From positions 29,209,590 through 29,273,589 of the forward strand of contig NC_053153.1 of NCBI RefSeq assembly GCF_016808335.1: DNA of 64,000 bases. Direction: 5' to 3'. Positions 43,633 through 55,639 of the stretch are shown here, one piece after another. This stretch comes from Panicum virgatum (taxonomy: Eukaryota > Streptophyta > Magnoliopsida > Poales > Poaceae). The notes below the pieces were generated by a model. It made no database searches. It was not told the origin of the DNA and worked only from the letters and a program-made list of their open reading frames with translations. A program made the translations under genes and the position numbers. Positions within the stretch are counted from its first letter, which is position 1. Every line of letters starts with the position of its first letter.

Positions 43633-44759
43633 ATGCTCGCCATGTCGTACGCCTCCAGCCACCGCAAGCCATCGCGGTCCGCATCCTCCTCCACCGTTTT
43701 CGCCGACAATGCCGCAGGGTACCACGACCTCAAGATCGACGGCTACCGCACCATCAAGGGCATCCCCACCGGAGTTCCCATCAAGTCCAGCCCTTTCACC
43801 GTCGGCGGCCACCGCTGGCGGATTTGCTTCTTCCCCAACGGTGACCGCACCGTTACCATGGGTTCCTTTTCCATCTTGCCAGATGCCTCTCTCTTCCTCT
43901 TCCTCCACGAGGCTGTGGCCAGGCCAGTGACGGCGCAGTTCAAGTTCGCTTTCATGGGGGAGGAGCGGGCCTCCTTATTACGGAACCGGAAGAGAACAGA
44001 GAAGAAGCTGAGGTCGTTACCGGAGGTGGTACATAGCTTTGGTAGCGGTGTTGGTGTTCAGTGCCCAGATACACTCCACCAGAACACCTTGGAGAACTAT
44101 GTTAGCAAGCACGGATCCCTTACGGTCCGTTGCGAGGTCGTCGTCTTCAAAGAGTTCCTTGCCGAGGAGCCGGTCACTCCGGCCACATTCGTCTCCGTGC
44201 CCCCGTCCGACCTGCATCGGCACCTAGCCGACCTCCTCCAAACCGAGAAGGGCGCCGATGTGGTGTTCCAGGTCGGGCGGGAGACGTTCCCAGTGCACCG
44301 GTGCGTGCTTGCTGCCCGATCGCCGGTCTTCAGTGCCGAGTTCTTCGGCGCCATGAAGGAGAGCCGCACCGCGCAGATGTGGTACAGGTACACTACATGG
44401 AGGCACCTGTGTTCAAGGCACTGCTCTGCTTCTTGTACACCGACTCGTTGCCCGAGATGAGAAAGGAAGATGAAGATATAATGTGCCAACACCTACTTGT
44501 CGCCGCGGACAAGTATGATATGGAGAGGCTCAAGTTGATGTGTGAGGTTAAGCTGTGCGAGTACATTGATGTGGGCACGGCCGCAACCATCCTGACACTG
44601 GCTGAGCAGCACCACTGCCATGGGCTGAAGAAGGCATGCTTCCATTTTCTCAGTGATCCGGCAAAGCTGAGGGCAGTCATGACTAGTGATGGTTTCAAGC
44701 ATCTAAGCAGAAGCTGCCCGTCCATCAAGAACGATCTGATGTCCATGCTCGCGCCTTAG
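43633..44759 (+). pseudogene. MATH-BTB gene with a single frameshift
   Basis: From the ATG at 43633 the frame encodes a MATH domain (GYHDLKIDGYRT, then PFTVGGHRWRICFFPNG) and the first half of a BTB domain (GADVVFQVGRETFPVHRCVL). Near 44375 the frame shifts by one base deleted or two inserted, right after MKESRTA. The rest of the BTB domain (VQVHYMEAPVFKALLCFLYT) and the tail (LLVAADKYDMERLKLM to the stop at 44757) are open in the next frame. Without the shift the product would be about 375 aa, the normal family length. The first frame ends at 44460. Only one lesion in 1.1 kb suggests a very recent pseudogene, a polymorphism or a sequence error. Confidence 0.85.
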
Positions 44760-46838
44760 TTGAGTGATGTTTGGATTTTAGCATTAGCATGCTTTAAGTA
44801 GCAGTTCTTGGTTGGTATCAGATAGCGATGCAGATGCACTAGAAGTGGTCACATCTTGCCAATGTTATCTTAAGTTAATCACATGGCTATGCCCTTGTGC
44901 TTTGTAAGTTAACCGAGCTTCTATGACTCTAGCAATCAATCAGTTCTACAACTGTATGGATTGATCAGGAGGAATAACGTTATTATGCGGTAGCTATCCT
45001 GATTGAAAATTCACTACGCATCTTCGATTGTCCTATTTTCTGGCATGGACTAGACCATACTGCTGCTAGGCATCTCTATCATTTGTTTGGTATTTTATCA
45101 GTGGCAGTTCAGGGTTTGTGGCATCATGGTGGCTCATTGGGTGATTATCATTTTTTTAGCAATGGTGGCTGAGGTAAGGTTTCTAGTTAGGATCAGGCAG
45201 TTCTCTGCCGAGGTGCATGACTCCATCTATGATGAGCAGATGGCCAATTAGTCTTCAGCTTGCTCATGTAAGATTCTTGCACTTCAATGGTTCCACCAAT
45301 CACTAATAACTTTCTTAACAGGTTACTATGCTGATTGAATCTTCAGTGAGCACATCTCTGGTCGTTGCATTTCCAAATTGTGTAAAGTGATTTGGTTGAA
45401 GAGGTTGATTTCCAGGCTGCTCACTAGATTGAGTGATGCTCAGCGTTCTAGCAATAGCTGTTGGATAGCTGCTGTTTCCTGAGCCTAAATGACTGTCCCT
45501 GTCTTCTAGATTTGTGTTATCAGCATGTCAGGCACGTGACTAGTTCTACCTGAGCTTCATAACAGCAAAACTAGTCTCATCCCATCCGTTTTGTCAGTCA
45601 GTTCTCTGTTTATGTCTCTTCAATTCTGTCAAGTTCCAACTGATCAGGAATATATGAATGAAGTTTAAATCAGTTAGCTTTGTCTCTTTGGAAAGAGTTG
45701 AAAATTTTGGTTATGTCTACTTTTGTGTTGCCTGTTTCATTGCTTCAACATTTAGTACACAAAATGCTTCTTGAAATCTTGGTCATATACGGACATATTC
45801 TAAGATAGCATGTATTAAATATCAGCATGATACCCAAAATGCATATTGGACTTGGATGAATATCTATTTATTGTAGTATATTTACATTGCAAAGTGTAGC
45901 CAAATTATAACGCTATAAAACTACTAGTAAATGGTTCCTTAATTGGCATTATAGCAGGGGAGCAAAATCTGATATTCTGAATAGTTGCGGGAGTCATTAT
46001 GGTCTTTTTTTCCTAACCCACTATAGTCTTCTTTTAGAGGTTTATATTATTTATACTAAATAATTTTATGTAGTCAACAACTGTGAAGGCTCAAATGGCC
46101 CAGGAAAGAGTCCAGCCGAGCTTACAAGTGAATTGAATAGGCTCAACAGCAAAGGCCCATCAGAAGCAAGGCAAGCAAGGCTCGGTAAACCCTTGGACCT
46201 GCAACTTTGCTTGCAGGTACTGCATCTGAGATCTCTTTCAGGTCTTCTTTACTTAGTTTAATCCCTGCAGAAAAAAAATGGTACTGCTCGGGTTCCTCAG
46301 TTTTGTAGTTCCTATGGTCGCAGACAGTTCATCAAGCATAACACCAAGCATTTAATGAAGTTGCATGCTATATAAAACTACCATTCTGAATACTGAAACG
46401 TAAATGCTAATTTGCTTTCTGATAGTTTTTAGTTAGGAGCAGCATCTACTCAGGGCTATGTTGGGTTTGAAAGTAAGGAATATCTCATTTTTGTAGCTTA
46501 GCTGAACAAGATATCCTGGACTGCTATTTATTTTGAACCATCTAGCTTTGTTTCTGGCACTATAGCTTCCTCTATATCCATAAAGACCATTTTCTGCACC
46601 GCAGTTAAAGGGTGAACCCAAGAATGGTTATCCATGCTTGCTTCAGGCAGGCTGATGTATTTCACCTACCTTCTTCCAACAGCTCCTTAAACTAACTCAT
46701 CAAATTAAACCTTGTAAATTAAGAAAGCAGCTATGGGACTTCAACTTGTTAATTGTGGATTATAATGCCGACAAACAGATAAGCAAGGTTTCCTTTATGT
46801 GGATTACAATGCAGACATACTGATAAGCATGGTTTCCT
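44760..46838. other. Spacer after the second MATH-BTB gene
   Basis: About 2 kb of mixed, mildly AT-rich DNA, presumably 3' UTR then intergenic. No gene or terminal repeat recognised. Confidence 0.4.
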
Positions 46839-47020
46839 TTATGGCACTGACTGGTCGATGTGCTGATGCAGGTAATAGAGGTCAATGTATTCGACATCTC
46901 TAGTGTGTGCCCTTGTGAAGATGTTCAACTTGTATCCTGCAATGGCACATTTAGTGGCCAGTTGCATCTTCTTGCAGGGCAACTGCTTCAGTGCCTGTCC
47001 ATCATCGAGTTTAGAAAGAT
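46839..47020 (-). pseudogene. Aldo-keto reductase fragment
   Basis: The minus strand encodes ALKQLPCKKMQLATKCAIAG and then VEYIDLYYLHQHIDQSVP before a stop. These match the part of NADPH-dependent aldo-keto reductases (perakine-reductase-like) that includes the catalytic Lys of the ATK stretch and the substrate-loop His region. About 12 codons normally between the two stretches are missing. Neither the Tyr-bearing N-terminal part nor the NADPH-binding C-terminus is present. Origin by capture or by decay of a local gene cannot be told. Confidence 0.6.
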
Positions 47021-47765
47021 GTTGCCCAAACATAGCAATCATGATTGCAAGGATAGGTGGCAATCCCAATTGATTTTGTTTTTAGATCTTGAAGACGCAC
47101 AACCCTACCAAAAACTGGCAACTATCCTATTTGTATCTAGTTGTGAACTATTTAACGCTATCTTGAGAGAGAAAAAATGGCATTTGATAGAAATAATCCC
47201 ATTCAAGCATCTCTAGGGATCATGTAAACCAAAAAAGAAAAATTAAAGTGGCATCTGAGGTCTCTTTGCATTGTTCCATCTAAGTGATCTAACATCACAC
47301 ACTCTCCAAAAGTGTGCTGGGATGTGAGGGTCACCTCTAACCTCTAACATCAATCAGCTAACAGTTTGGAAGATTGGTTACTCTCCAGAAAGTATCAACT
47401 TTTCAGGATAGAAATTGTCTGCATCGTACCAAATCTCATGTTTTAACAGCTAAATTGACTCTTAGTTTCTGCATTCAAATTTCTGAACCTTCCAGAGCAC
47501 TTCCAGAGCCTTATGACCAGAAACCAGATGAAATTTATGTGACAAAAAATTGAAATACAAAATTAGATTTTTTTTCCTCTTTTCATGTTTTGGGAAGTAG
47601 AGAGCACTAAAGCGAAAGGCAAACTACTGGGCTGGAGTGCAGCAGAGTCACCCCAGCGGATTGGGCTTGCATGGGCCTGCTTTAAAAATGCTAACTATTT
47701 GATGCCCAAAGTGATAAACTAAAGCCCATCAGCCTGTAAACATAAACCGTAAGAGGTTTCGGGTG
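47021..47765. other. Spacer left of the large Mutator-like element
   Basis: No gene recognised. The target site CAACAAGAA of the next element begins at 47766. Confidence 0.4.
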
Positions 47766-47869
47766 CAACAAGAACCGTACTTTTTGCAATTTAGCCCTTT
47801 TTTGAAAAGATTTACACATTCAGGCTCTTTTTGAAACGATTTGTGTTTTTGGACCCAGGAGGTCGGCGC

Positions 47870-48010
47870 CACAAGTCGTGGCGCCGAAAAGTCGTGGCGC
47901 CGAGATCTGGGCAGTCCTCCAGCGTGGCAGCGACCTCGGCGCCACAGATCTTGGCGCCGAGCTCAGCGCCACAAGCCTTGGCGCCGAGGTCGTGGCCATG
48001 GATCTTGGTG
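47870..48010. repeat. Left subterminal GGCGCC array
   Basis: Six GGCGCC palindromes within GTGGCGCCGA-like words in about 120 bp. The right arm (57630-57775) has at least four. They may be transposase binding sites, but this is inference from position and repetition. Confidence 0.6.
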
Positions 48011-48296
48011 CCGAGCGTGCTACCTTTACCCCGCGCCCTCTTCCCTTTCCCGAGCATGCCTCAATTGTTCATCCTTCCTTCTCGGGTTTTCTCTCCCTCT
48101 CAACTCGCCGAACCCTCCGATTTGTCGTATTTGACCGTGAAAATTTTGATTTCATCCGTAGATCCTCAAGAGCAAGGTATTCTCTAGCACCTCCTAAATT
48201 TTTGCATTTTCATTTGGTCTATTGTACGTGTATTTTCGAAATTTAGGAACTTAGGGTTTAGGTTGTAATTGTTGTAATGTGTATTATGCAACTAGG

Positions 48297-48894
48297 ATGC
48301 CTAGGCGGGGGAAATCAAAGAAACCCCCGGTGCGGACTGGTGATACTTATGTCCGTTTGCCGCTGCCTAGTGGAGTTTCTGTATCGATGTGCTTCTGCGG
48401 TGATCCTTGCAAGGTAGATGTGTCCGTTGAAGAGGACACATATAGACAGAGATATTGGATGTGTGCCAACTATGCCTTCGATCCAACACCTCATTAGATC
48501 CGCATTGGGTTGCTGGTTAGTATTTATGTTTTGTCTACATTAATTTTGATATTATTTGAAATCGTGTGTGAATATTGTGTAACAATGGATTGTTTTGTAG
48601 ACCCCTCCCCCGCTCTGTGACTTTGAGCAGTGGATTGACACTGAGATCAAGGAGGAGGACAAGAGGTATATGGAGATGTGCAAGAAGTGGGAAGCAGAGC
48701 GGCTGGAGAGGGTGAAGAAGAGACGCCAGGAGGAGGCAACAGAAAAGGAGCGGCAGGAAGAATAGCAAAGGAGGCTGGCAGCTGAGCGTAGGGAGGAGAG
48801 GGAACGGAAGCTTGAGCGTGTTCGCCGTGCCAAAGCGGCAATCGGGGAGAATCTAGATGCCTTGAGGAAGAGGAAGTGGCCTCGTTGCACGTAG
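48297..48894 (+). pseudogene. MULE-borne GRF-zinc-finger-like gene 1 (two exons, two stops)
   Basis: Exon 1 starts at an ATG (48297, MPRRGKSKKPPVRTGDTYV) and contains MCFCGDPCKV followed by YWMCANYAF, a Cys arrangement like a GRF zinc finger. It reaches a stop at 48495 a few codons before a GTTAGT donor near 48518. After a TTTTGTAG acceptor, exon 2 (48601-48894) begins TPPPLCDFEQWIDTEIK. It continues as a highly charged coiled coil (ERLERVKKRRQEE) with a stop at 48763, and ends RKWPRCT. Both stops could be single base changes. Small proteins of this type recur in grass genomes. The function is unknown; a nucleic-acid-binding role is inferred from the finger. It faces GRF gene 2. Confidence 0.6.
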
Positions 48895-49345
48895 TAGAAT
48901 GCGTGTTTAACTTGGGCAAGTCTAGCGACTAATGAACTATTCTAGTGGACTGATGTCGTGCTATCATGTAATGAACTATTAGGTCTGCTGTCTTTCATTT
49001 TAATTTGAATTATCTGGTCACATGTTCTTGTGTTGTCATGTACTGAACAATTTGGTGAGCTATCATGTACTGTAGTTTTAATATGTTGTCATGATTCAAT
49101 GTTTGGTTATACTTTTGTGTTCTTATGGCACTTAAAATGATTATTAGTATGCGAGTTAAATAGTCGACATATTCTGATGGAATTAAAGACATTCAACAGC
49201 GGACATTACATAATTAAACAGAGACAACATAGGAAGTGGCATGTCTGGTGGTGTACAATACTAGGATGATAAGGTTCCTGACTAAACTTGACATGCCTTA
49301 TTGCACTCAATTGGAGAAGAAACATTGCATGTAGCATCGGAATGC
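48895..49345. other. MULE interior between the two GRF-type genes
   Basis: AT-rich sequence with repeated TGTCATGTA(C/A)TGAA words. It probably holds the 3' ends of both convergent genes. Confidence 0.4.
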
Positions 49346-49577
49346 TACTAGGGTACTCTAGTAGTGTGGCTACCTAGCATATTGTGTTGCACCTTCTCCA
49401 TAGTATGCTTCCGTTGGATGCGGCGGTGGTGGCGGTGAATGCGACGATGGAGGACCCTAGTTCTTGTGACAGGGGCAGCTGCAATTAGGAATAGTGCACC
49501 TTTCCTCTGGGGAGACGCCATCATCTTCCTCCTGGCAGCGGCTCTCACTTCAGCTTCTAACAATTCTGTAGGTGTTC

Positions 49578-50345
49578 TGTGACGTCCCGGAAAATTTACT
49601 AATTAAATCACTCGCTAATTTATTTTCAAAAATTTTCATCGTTGAGCTCAAGACCTAATCCCCGATTTTCCGCTGTCCTGACATCCGATTTCCATCATCG
49701 TTCCATCTTTTTCCGCCGACCGTACCCCTTCCCTTTTTCCTCGTCGCTATCCCATCCCGCGCCGCTCGACCGCCGGTCGGCCACGCGCGACCGCTCGCCG
49801 CGGTCGGCGCCGACGCATCTCTCCCTTTCTCCCTTTCTCTCTTTCTCCCTCTCCCCTTTCCTTTTTCTTTTTCTTTTTTCTTTTTCCCATTTTCTTTTCT
49901 CCATTTTTTCTTTTTTCCTTCCCCTCCTCCTTCCTTCCCTCTCTCTCCTCCCGCGCACCACGGCCTGCTCGCCGCCCCCCTTGGCCGCAAGCGCCACGCG
50001 TGCCCCACCTCCCCTGCTCGCCCACGCGCCGAGCGCGCCCGGCCCGGCCACCGCCGCGCGGCCGCCTCACGCTCACCCCTGCACGCCCTCCCTGGCCGTG
50101 CACTGTGCCGCGCCGAGCCACCCCCGAGCCGTGTGCACGCGCTCGCCGCGACGAGCTCGCCACGCCGCGGCACTGGCATGCACGCCCCATCGGCCCACGC
50201 ACGCATTCCACGCGCTCCCAAGACTTGCCGCTGCCACCTCCGCGTGCCCGCGCCGCTCGCCGAACCGTACCCGCGCCACTCACCGTGTTCCGCCCTCGCC
50301 GCACGCGCCGTCGCCCCTGTGCTAGCACAACACCGCCTACTCGAA
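49578..50345 (+). repeat. Truncated 5' LTR of the chromovirus
   Basis: It aligns with the start of the 3' LTR, including a CT-rich microsatellite stretch (49815-49950), and the match ends near CAACACCGCCT. A single ORF (50133-50906) reads from the LTR into the protease region. Confidence 0.85.
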
Positions 50346-53300
50346 TCATCCACAGTACCTAGCGCATCAAACTCATTCATATCCTCGAGTTTTGTGGAAA
50401 AGCATAACATACCTACAGTACTACTAAAAACACCCCTAATAACCTGGACGCCTGGGGGTGACATCAAGTGTCAACTAGGTTGTCTACGAGTAAGGATCAA
50501 TTTAAGTGGGGTAGAATTTTTAGCAGACTTAGTAGTACTTAAATCTAAGGGAATAGACGTGATCCTTGGAATGGACTGGTTAAGCCGACACAATGGTCTC
50601 ATAGGTTGTACTGACAAGGTGGTACACCTAACGAACCCGGAAGGAGTACGAGTGACCTGCCATACCTGGGTAAGTGGATCAGACCCAATGGTGTTTAGCA
50701 TGGAAGCCAAGTCCTTGGAAGAAGTCCCAGTAGTAAATGAGTACCCAGATGTTTTCCCGGAAGAACTCCCTAGAATGCCACCAGATAGAGATATAGAGTT
50801 TGTCATCGACTTTGTCCCTGAAACCGCCCCTATAGCCAAGAGACCCTATAGGATGGCAGCTTCTGAATTGGCGGAATTAAAGAAACGGCTAGAAGAACTA
50901 CAATGAATTGGCTTCATCAGACCAAGCTCGTCGCCTTGGGGAGCCCCAGTACTATTTGTCAAGAAGAAGGATGGGAGTATGAGGTTGTGTGTAGACTACC
51001 GGGCGCTGAACGAAGTCACCATCAAGAATAAGTACCCCCTTCCCAGGATTGATGACCTTTTCGATCAACTAAAAGGAGCCAAGTACTTCTCCAAGATTGA
51101 TCTAAGGTCAGGATATTTCCAGCTCAAGATAAGAGAAAGCGACATCCCAAAGACAGCCTTTGTTACCCGCTACGGACAGTTTGAGTTTACCATAATGTCT
51201 TTTGGATTCACCAATGCACCTACATACTTCATGAACCTCATGAACAAGGTGTTTATGGACGAGTTAGATAAGTTTGTCGTAGTCTTTATTGACGACATAC
51301 TTATTTACTCCAAGAGTGTTCAGGAACACGAGCAACATCTGCGGGTAGTACTAGAAAAATTGAGAGTACATAGGCTATATGCCAAATTCAGCAAATGTGA
51401 ATTTTGGTTGGAGAAAGTAGCTTTCCTTGGTCATATTCTGACCGCAGAAGGAGTAGCAGTGGACCCCGAGAAGGTCGAAGCAGTCTCCAACTGGCAGCAA
51501 CCGACCAACGTCAGTGAGATCAGAAGTTTTCTCGGATTAGCTGGGTATTATCGGAGATTCATTGAAGGATTTTCCAAGATAGCCCGGCCCATGACAGAGC
51601 TGCTCAAGAAGGAGAAGAAATTCACCTAGACAGAGTCATGTGAGAGGAGTTTTCAAGAATTGAAGAATAGGTTGACGACTGCCCCAGTGCTAACCCTACC
51701 GGACATTCATCGGGATTTTATCATCTATTGTGATACATCCTGACAAGGATTGGGTTGTGTACTCATGCAAGACAGGAAAGTTGTTGCATGTGCTTCCCGC
51801 CAACTCAGGCCTCACGAGCAGAATTATCCAACCCATGATCTGGAATATGCAGCCGTAGTGCACGCTCTTAAAATTTGGAGACATTATTTGATTGGAAATA
51901 AGTGCGATATTTATACTGACCATAAGAGCCTGAAGTATATCTTCACCCAGCCGGATTTGAATTTAAGGCAAAGAAGATGGCTGGAATTGGTTAAGGATTA
52001 TAATTTGGAAATCCATTACCACCCCAGCAAAGCAAATGTAGTGGCCGATGCCTTAAGCCGGAAATCCTATGGACCCAAGGATGATCATCTGTGAGAGGAA
52101 ATGGCACGATTGAATGTGCACATTGTCCCCCGAGGCTCCAGCCACGTGCTGAACGTCCAATCCACACTAGAAGACAGAATCAGAAAGGCTCAAAGTTCGG
52201 ATAAGGATTTAATGGAGATCCGCAAACATACTGGAGAAAACAAGGCACCACATTTTAGAGTGGATAATGAGGGAACCTTATGGTATAAAGATAGAATTTG
52301 TGTGCCCCGGAAAGGAGACTTCCGACAAGTAATTATGGACGAGGCTCGTAACTCAGCATATTCCATTCACCCAGGATCGACCAAGATGTATATGGACTTA
52401 AGACAAAAAATATTAGTGGAATGGAATGAAGGCGGATATTGCAGGGTTTGTCGCCCGTTGTGACACTTGTCAAAGGATCAAGGCCGAACACCAGAAGCCA
52501 GTAGGGCTGTTGCAACCCCTACCCATCCCAGTTTGGAAATGGGATGAGATAGGAATGGACTTTGTAGTAGGATTGCCCAAAACAAAGAAAGGACACGACT
52601 CCATATGGGTAATAGTGGACCGACTCACTAAATCGGCTCATTTCATACCCGTACGGACAAATTACGGTGGAGAAAAGCTAGCAAAGCTTTATGTGAAAAA
52701 CATAGTGAAGTTGCACGGTGTGCCTAGCAGAATTGTTTCAGATAGAGGGACCCAGTTCACCTCTAGATTTTGGAAGAGTTTGCATAAAGCCATGGGCACC
52801 AAATTGGATTTCAGCTCCTCTTATCATCCGCAAACGGATGGCCAGACAGAAAGGGTGAATCAGATCATGGAGGATATGCTGAGAGCATGTGTCCTTACCT
52901 ATGGCAAGGATTGGGAATAGAGTTTACCTTATGCAGAATTTTCATACAACAACGGCTATCAATCAAGCTTGGGCATGTCACCGTTCAAAGCTCTCTACGG
53001 GAGAAAATGCAGAACTCCCCTGATATAGTCAGAAGTTGGAGAACGTGCCCTAATCGGGCCCGCACTTATAAAGGAAGCGGAAGAAAGAGTTGCCGAGATT
53101 AGAGAAAAACTGAAAGCAGCCCAGTCAAGGCAAAAGAGCTACGCAGATAAGAAAAGACGGGAAATAAGTTTCAACCCAGGAGATTTCGTTTATCTCAAGG
53201 TGTCACCCATTCGAGGAACCCGAAGATTTCAAGTAAAAGGAAAGTTGGCCCCTCGGTACATTGGACCATACCGAGTTTTGAAGAAAGTCGGGACTGTAGC

Positions 53301-53667
53301 ATACCGGTCGAAGTTACCAGAAGGAATGTCAGATATACACCCAGTATTCCATGTGTCTCAGCTAAGGAGATGTTTGAGAGTACCCGAGGCAGAACACGTG
53401 CCAATGGAAGCAATAGATCTACAGCCAGACCTGCGTTATCAGGAGATACCGGTCAAGATTCTGCACACTGTCACTAGGAGGACAAGAAACTCCGAGGTAC
53501 GGATTTGCAGAGTTCAGTGGAGCAGACATGGAGTGGAAGAAGCTACGTGGGAACGCGAAGACGCTATGAAGAAGGAGTTTCCCCATCTATTTAGAAGCCA
53601 GCCAAATCTCGAGGATGAGATTCAATTTAAGTGGGGTAGGTTTGTGACGTCCTGGAAAATTTACTAA
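50346..53667 (+). pseudogene. Chromovirus pol remnant: protease, RT, RNase H, integrase, chromodomain
   Basis: The protease tail shows GMDWLSRH at about 50570. The reverse transcriptase has [13 protein letters not shown] and the catalytic FIDDILIYS at about 51290. RNase H has [11 protein letters not shown]. The integrase has HPGSTKMYMDL, a DRGTQFTSRFW motif and SSYHPQTDGQTERVN. The C-terminus has VYLKVSP and a chromodomain-like EEATWEREDAM. Breaks seen: stops near 50904, 51627, 51741, 52092, 52413, 52918 and 53029, and a one-base insertion in an A-run near 52408. Several stops replace Trp or Gln codons by one transition. Gag is deleted. The copy cannot move by itself. Confidence 0.92.
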
Positions 53668-54582
53668 TTAAATCACTCGCTAATTTATTTTCAAAAAATT
53701 TCATCGTTGAGCTCAAGACCTAATCCCCGATTTTCTGCTGTCCTGACATCCGATTTCCATTGTCGTTCCATCTTTTTCCGCCGACCGTACCCCTTCCCTT
53801 TTTCCTCATCGCTATCCCATCAAGCGCCGCTCGGCCGCCGGTCGGCCACGCGCGACCGCTCGCCGCTGTCGGCGCCGACGCATCTCTCCCTTTCTCTCTT
53901 TCTCCCTCTCCCCTTTCCTTTTTCTTTTTCTTTTTCCTTTTTCCCATTTTCTTTTCTCCAGTTTTTCTTTTTTCCTTCCCCTCCTCCTTCCTTCCCTCTC
54001 TCTCCTCCCGCGCACCACGGCCTGCTCGCCGCCCCCTTGCCGAGCGCCGCTTGGCCGCAAGTGCCGCGCGTGCCCCACCTCCCCTGCTCGCCCACGTGCC
54101 GAGCGCGCCCGGCCCGGCCACCGCCATGCGGCCGCCTCCCGCTCACCCCCGCGTGCCCTCCCTGGCCGTGCACCGTGCCGCGCCAAGCCACCCCCGAGCC
54201 GTGCGCATGCGCGCACGCACTCGCCGCGACGAGCTCGCCACGCCGCGGCACTGGCACGCTGCACGCCCCGCCGGCCCACGCACCGCTCACGCGCACACGT
54301 TCCATGCGCTCCCAAGACCCGCCGCTGCCACCTCCGCATGCCCGCGCCGCTCGTCGAACCGTACCCGCGCTGCTCGCCGTGTTCCGCCCTCGCTGCACGC
54401 GCCGTCGCCCCTGTGCCAGCACAGCACCGCCTGCCCGAAGCGTCCCGTCGCCTCTGCGCTCACCTCGCTGCCCGCGCCGCCGCGTCGCGACACGAGCAAG
54501 CGGCCGGAGCGCCAATAATGCCGCCCTGCGATGCTCGCTAGCCGCTCACCTGCCCCGCGCCGCTCCACCGCCTTGCTCGGGC

Positions 54583-54589
54583 TATAAAG
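54583..54589 (+). promoter_or_regulatory. TATA box of the chromovirus LTR
   Basis: TATAAAG in a GC-rich setting with a CA-rich leader after it. Placement mirrors the TATA box at 6378 in the first LTR. Confidence 0.6.
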
Positions 54590-55503
54590 CAACCCCCGTG
54601 CCACTCCTCCACCCCACAACCATCTCCGCCACCTCCAGCCCTCCTCTTCTAGCTTGCAGCGCCGCCGCCACGCACACTGCATCCCGCCGCCGCCACTTCC
54701 GTCAACCCGCCTCCTCGAGTTGCCGCGGCCCAAGGTAGGGGGCGCACCGGGATCCTCCCTTCCTCCTCACCCTTCTTCCCCACTCCTTGGCCGCCGACGA
54801 GCTCTGCAGCGCCGGCCCAGCGCCACCCGCCGCCCGCTGCCGCTGGCCGTCGCGGCCAGGCCACCTCGGGCCGCCTCTGTCCCAGCTGCGGCCAGGGATC
54901 GGGCCCCCGCACCTCCCTCCTCCTTTCCCCCTCGCTCCCGGCCGCCGCCACGGCCCTAGACGGCCGGATTGGCCACCGCCGGCGCCGCACGGCCCCTCCC
55001 CTGTTCTGCGGTCGGGAGGAAGAAGAGGGGGGCATATTAGCCCAAAACCCCCTCCCCTCTCTTTTATTTATTAAAGAGACCTTCCACCTTTGGCCCTTTT
55101 GCAAAGAAATCCCTAACCTTCATTATATTCACAACTAAACCCTTCCACCCTATAAACCTAATACTAAATAAGCCCCTACATCTTTTTAGGATGCCCTGAA
55201 CATTTTTGGAAATTACAACTAAGTCCTTTTCTATTCCAAAACTATTTACAAATGAGCCCTGAACCCTTATTTAACCCCTAAACCTTTATATAACCTATCA
55301 TTTCATGCGCCAAACGACCTCAGATCGAACTAAGACTTTACCATGCCTCTCATAACATAGTTTTGGCCATGCCATTAGGAAACCACCCAAAAATATTACT
55401 CCGAACTCCATATCTTAACTGTTCGAGCTCAACGATAAAACTTTTATTTCTGTTTCTTGATTGTGTGCATGTTTGTATGCGTCATATATCACGGTGTGAA
55501 CGA

Positions 55504-55639
55504 GGGAGAACCCATCGATGAGCAGTACTGTGAGCAGGCGAACGAGGATCAGTTCCGCGACCCCGAACCCGAAGGACAGTGCTTCGATCAGGACCTTCCC
55601 GAAGGCTTTGAAGACGGCAAGTTCAATCCCGCCCTTTGA
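55504..55639 (+). other. Acidic open segment in the chromovirus LTR
   Basis: The frame reads NEGEPIDEQYCEQANEDQF and continues acidic to LPEGFEDGKFNPAL with a stop at 55637. No family recognised. Its position after a candidate intron matches the segments at 8267 and 11707. Confidence 0.45.

Noticed and set aside
49642..50325. Ser/Pro-rich ORF of 227 codons
   Set aside because: It is the CT-rich 5' LTR of the chromovirus; the same sequence recurs in the 3' LTR.
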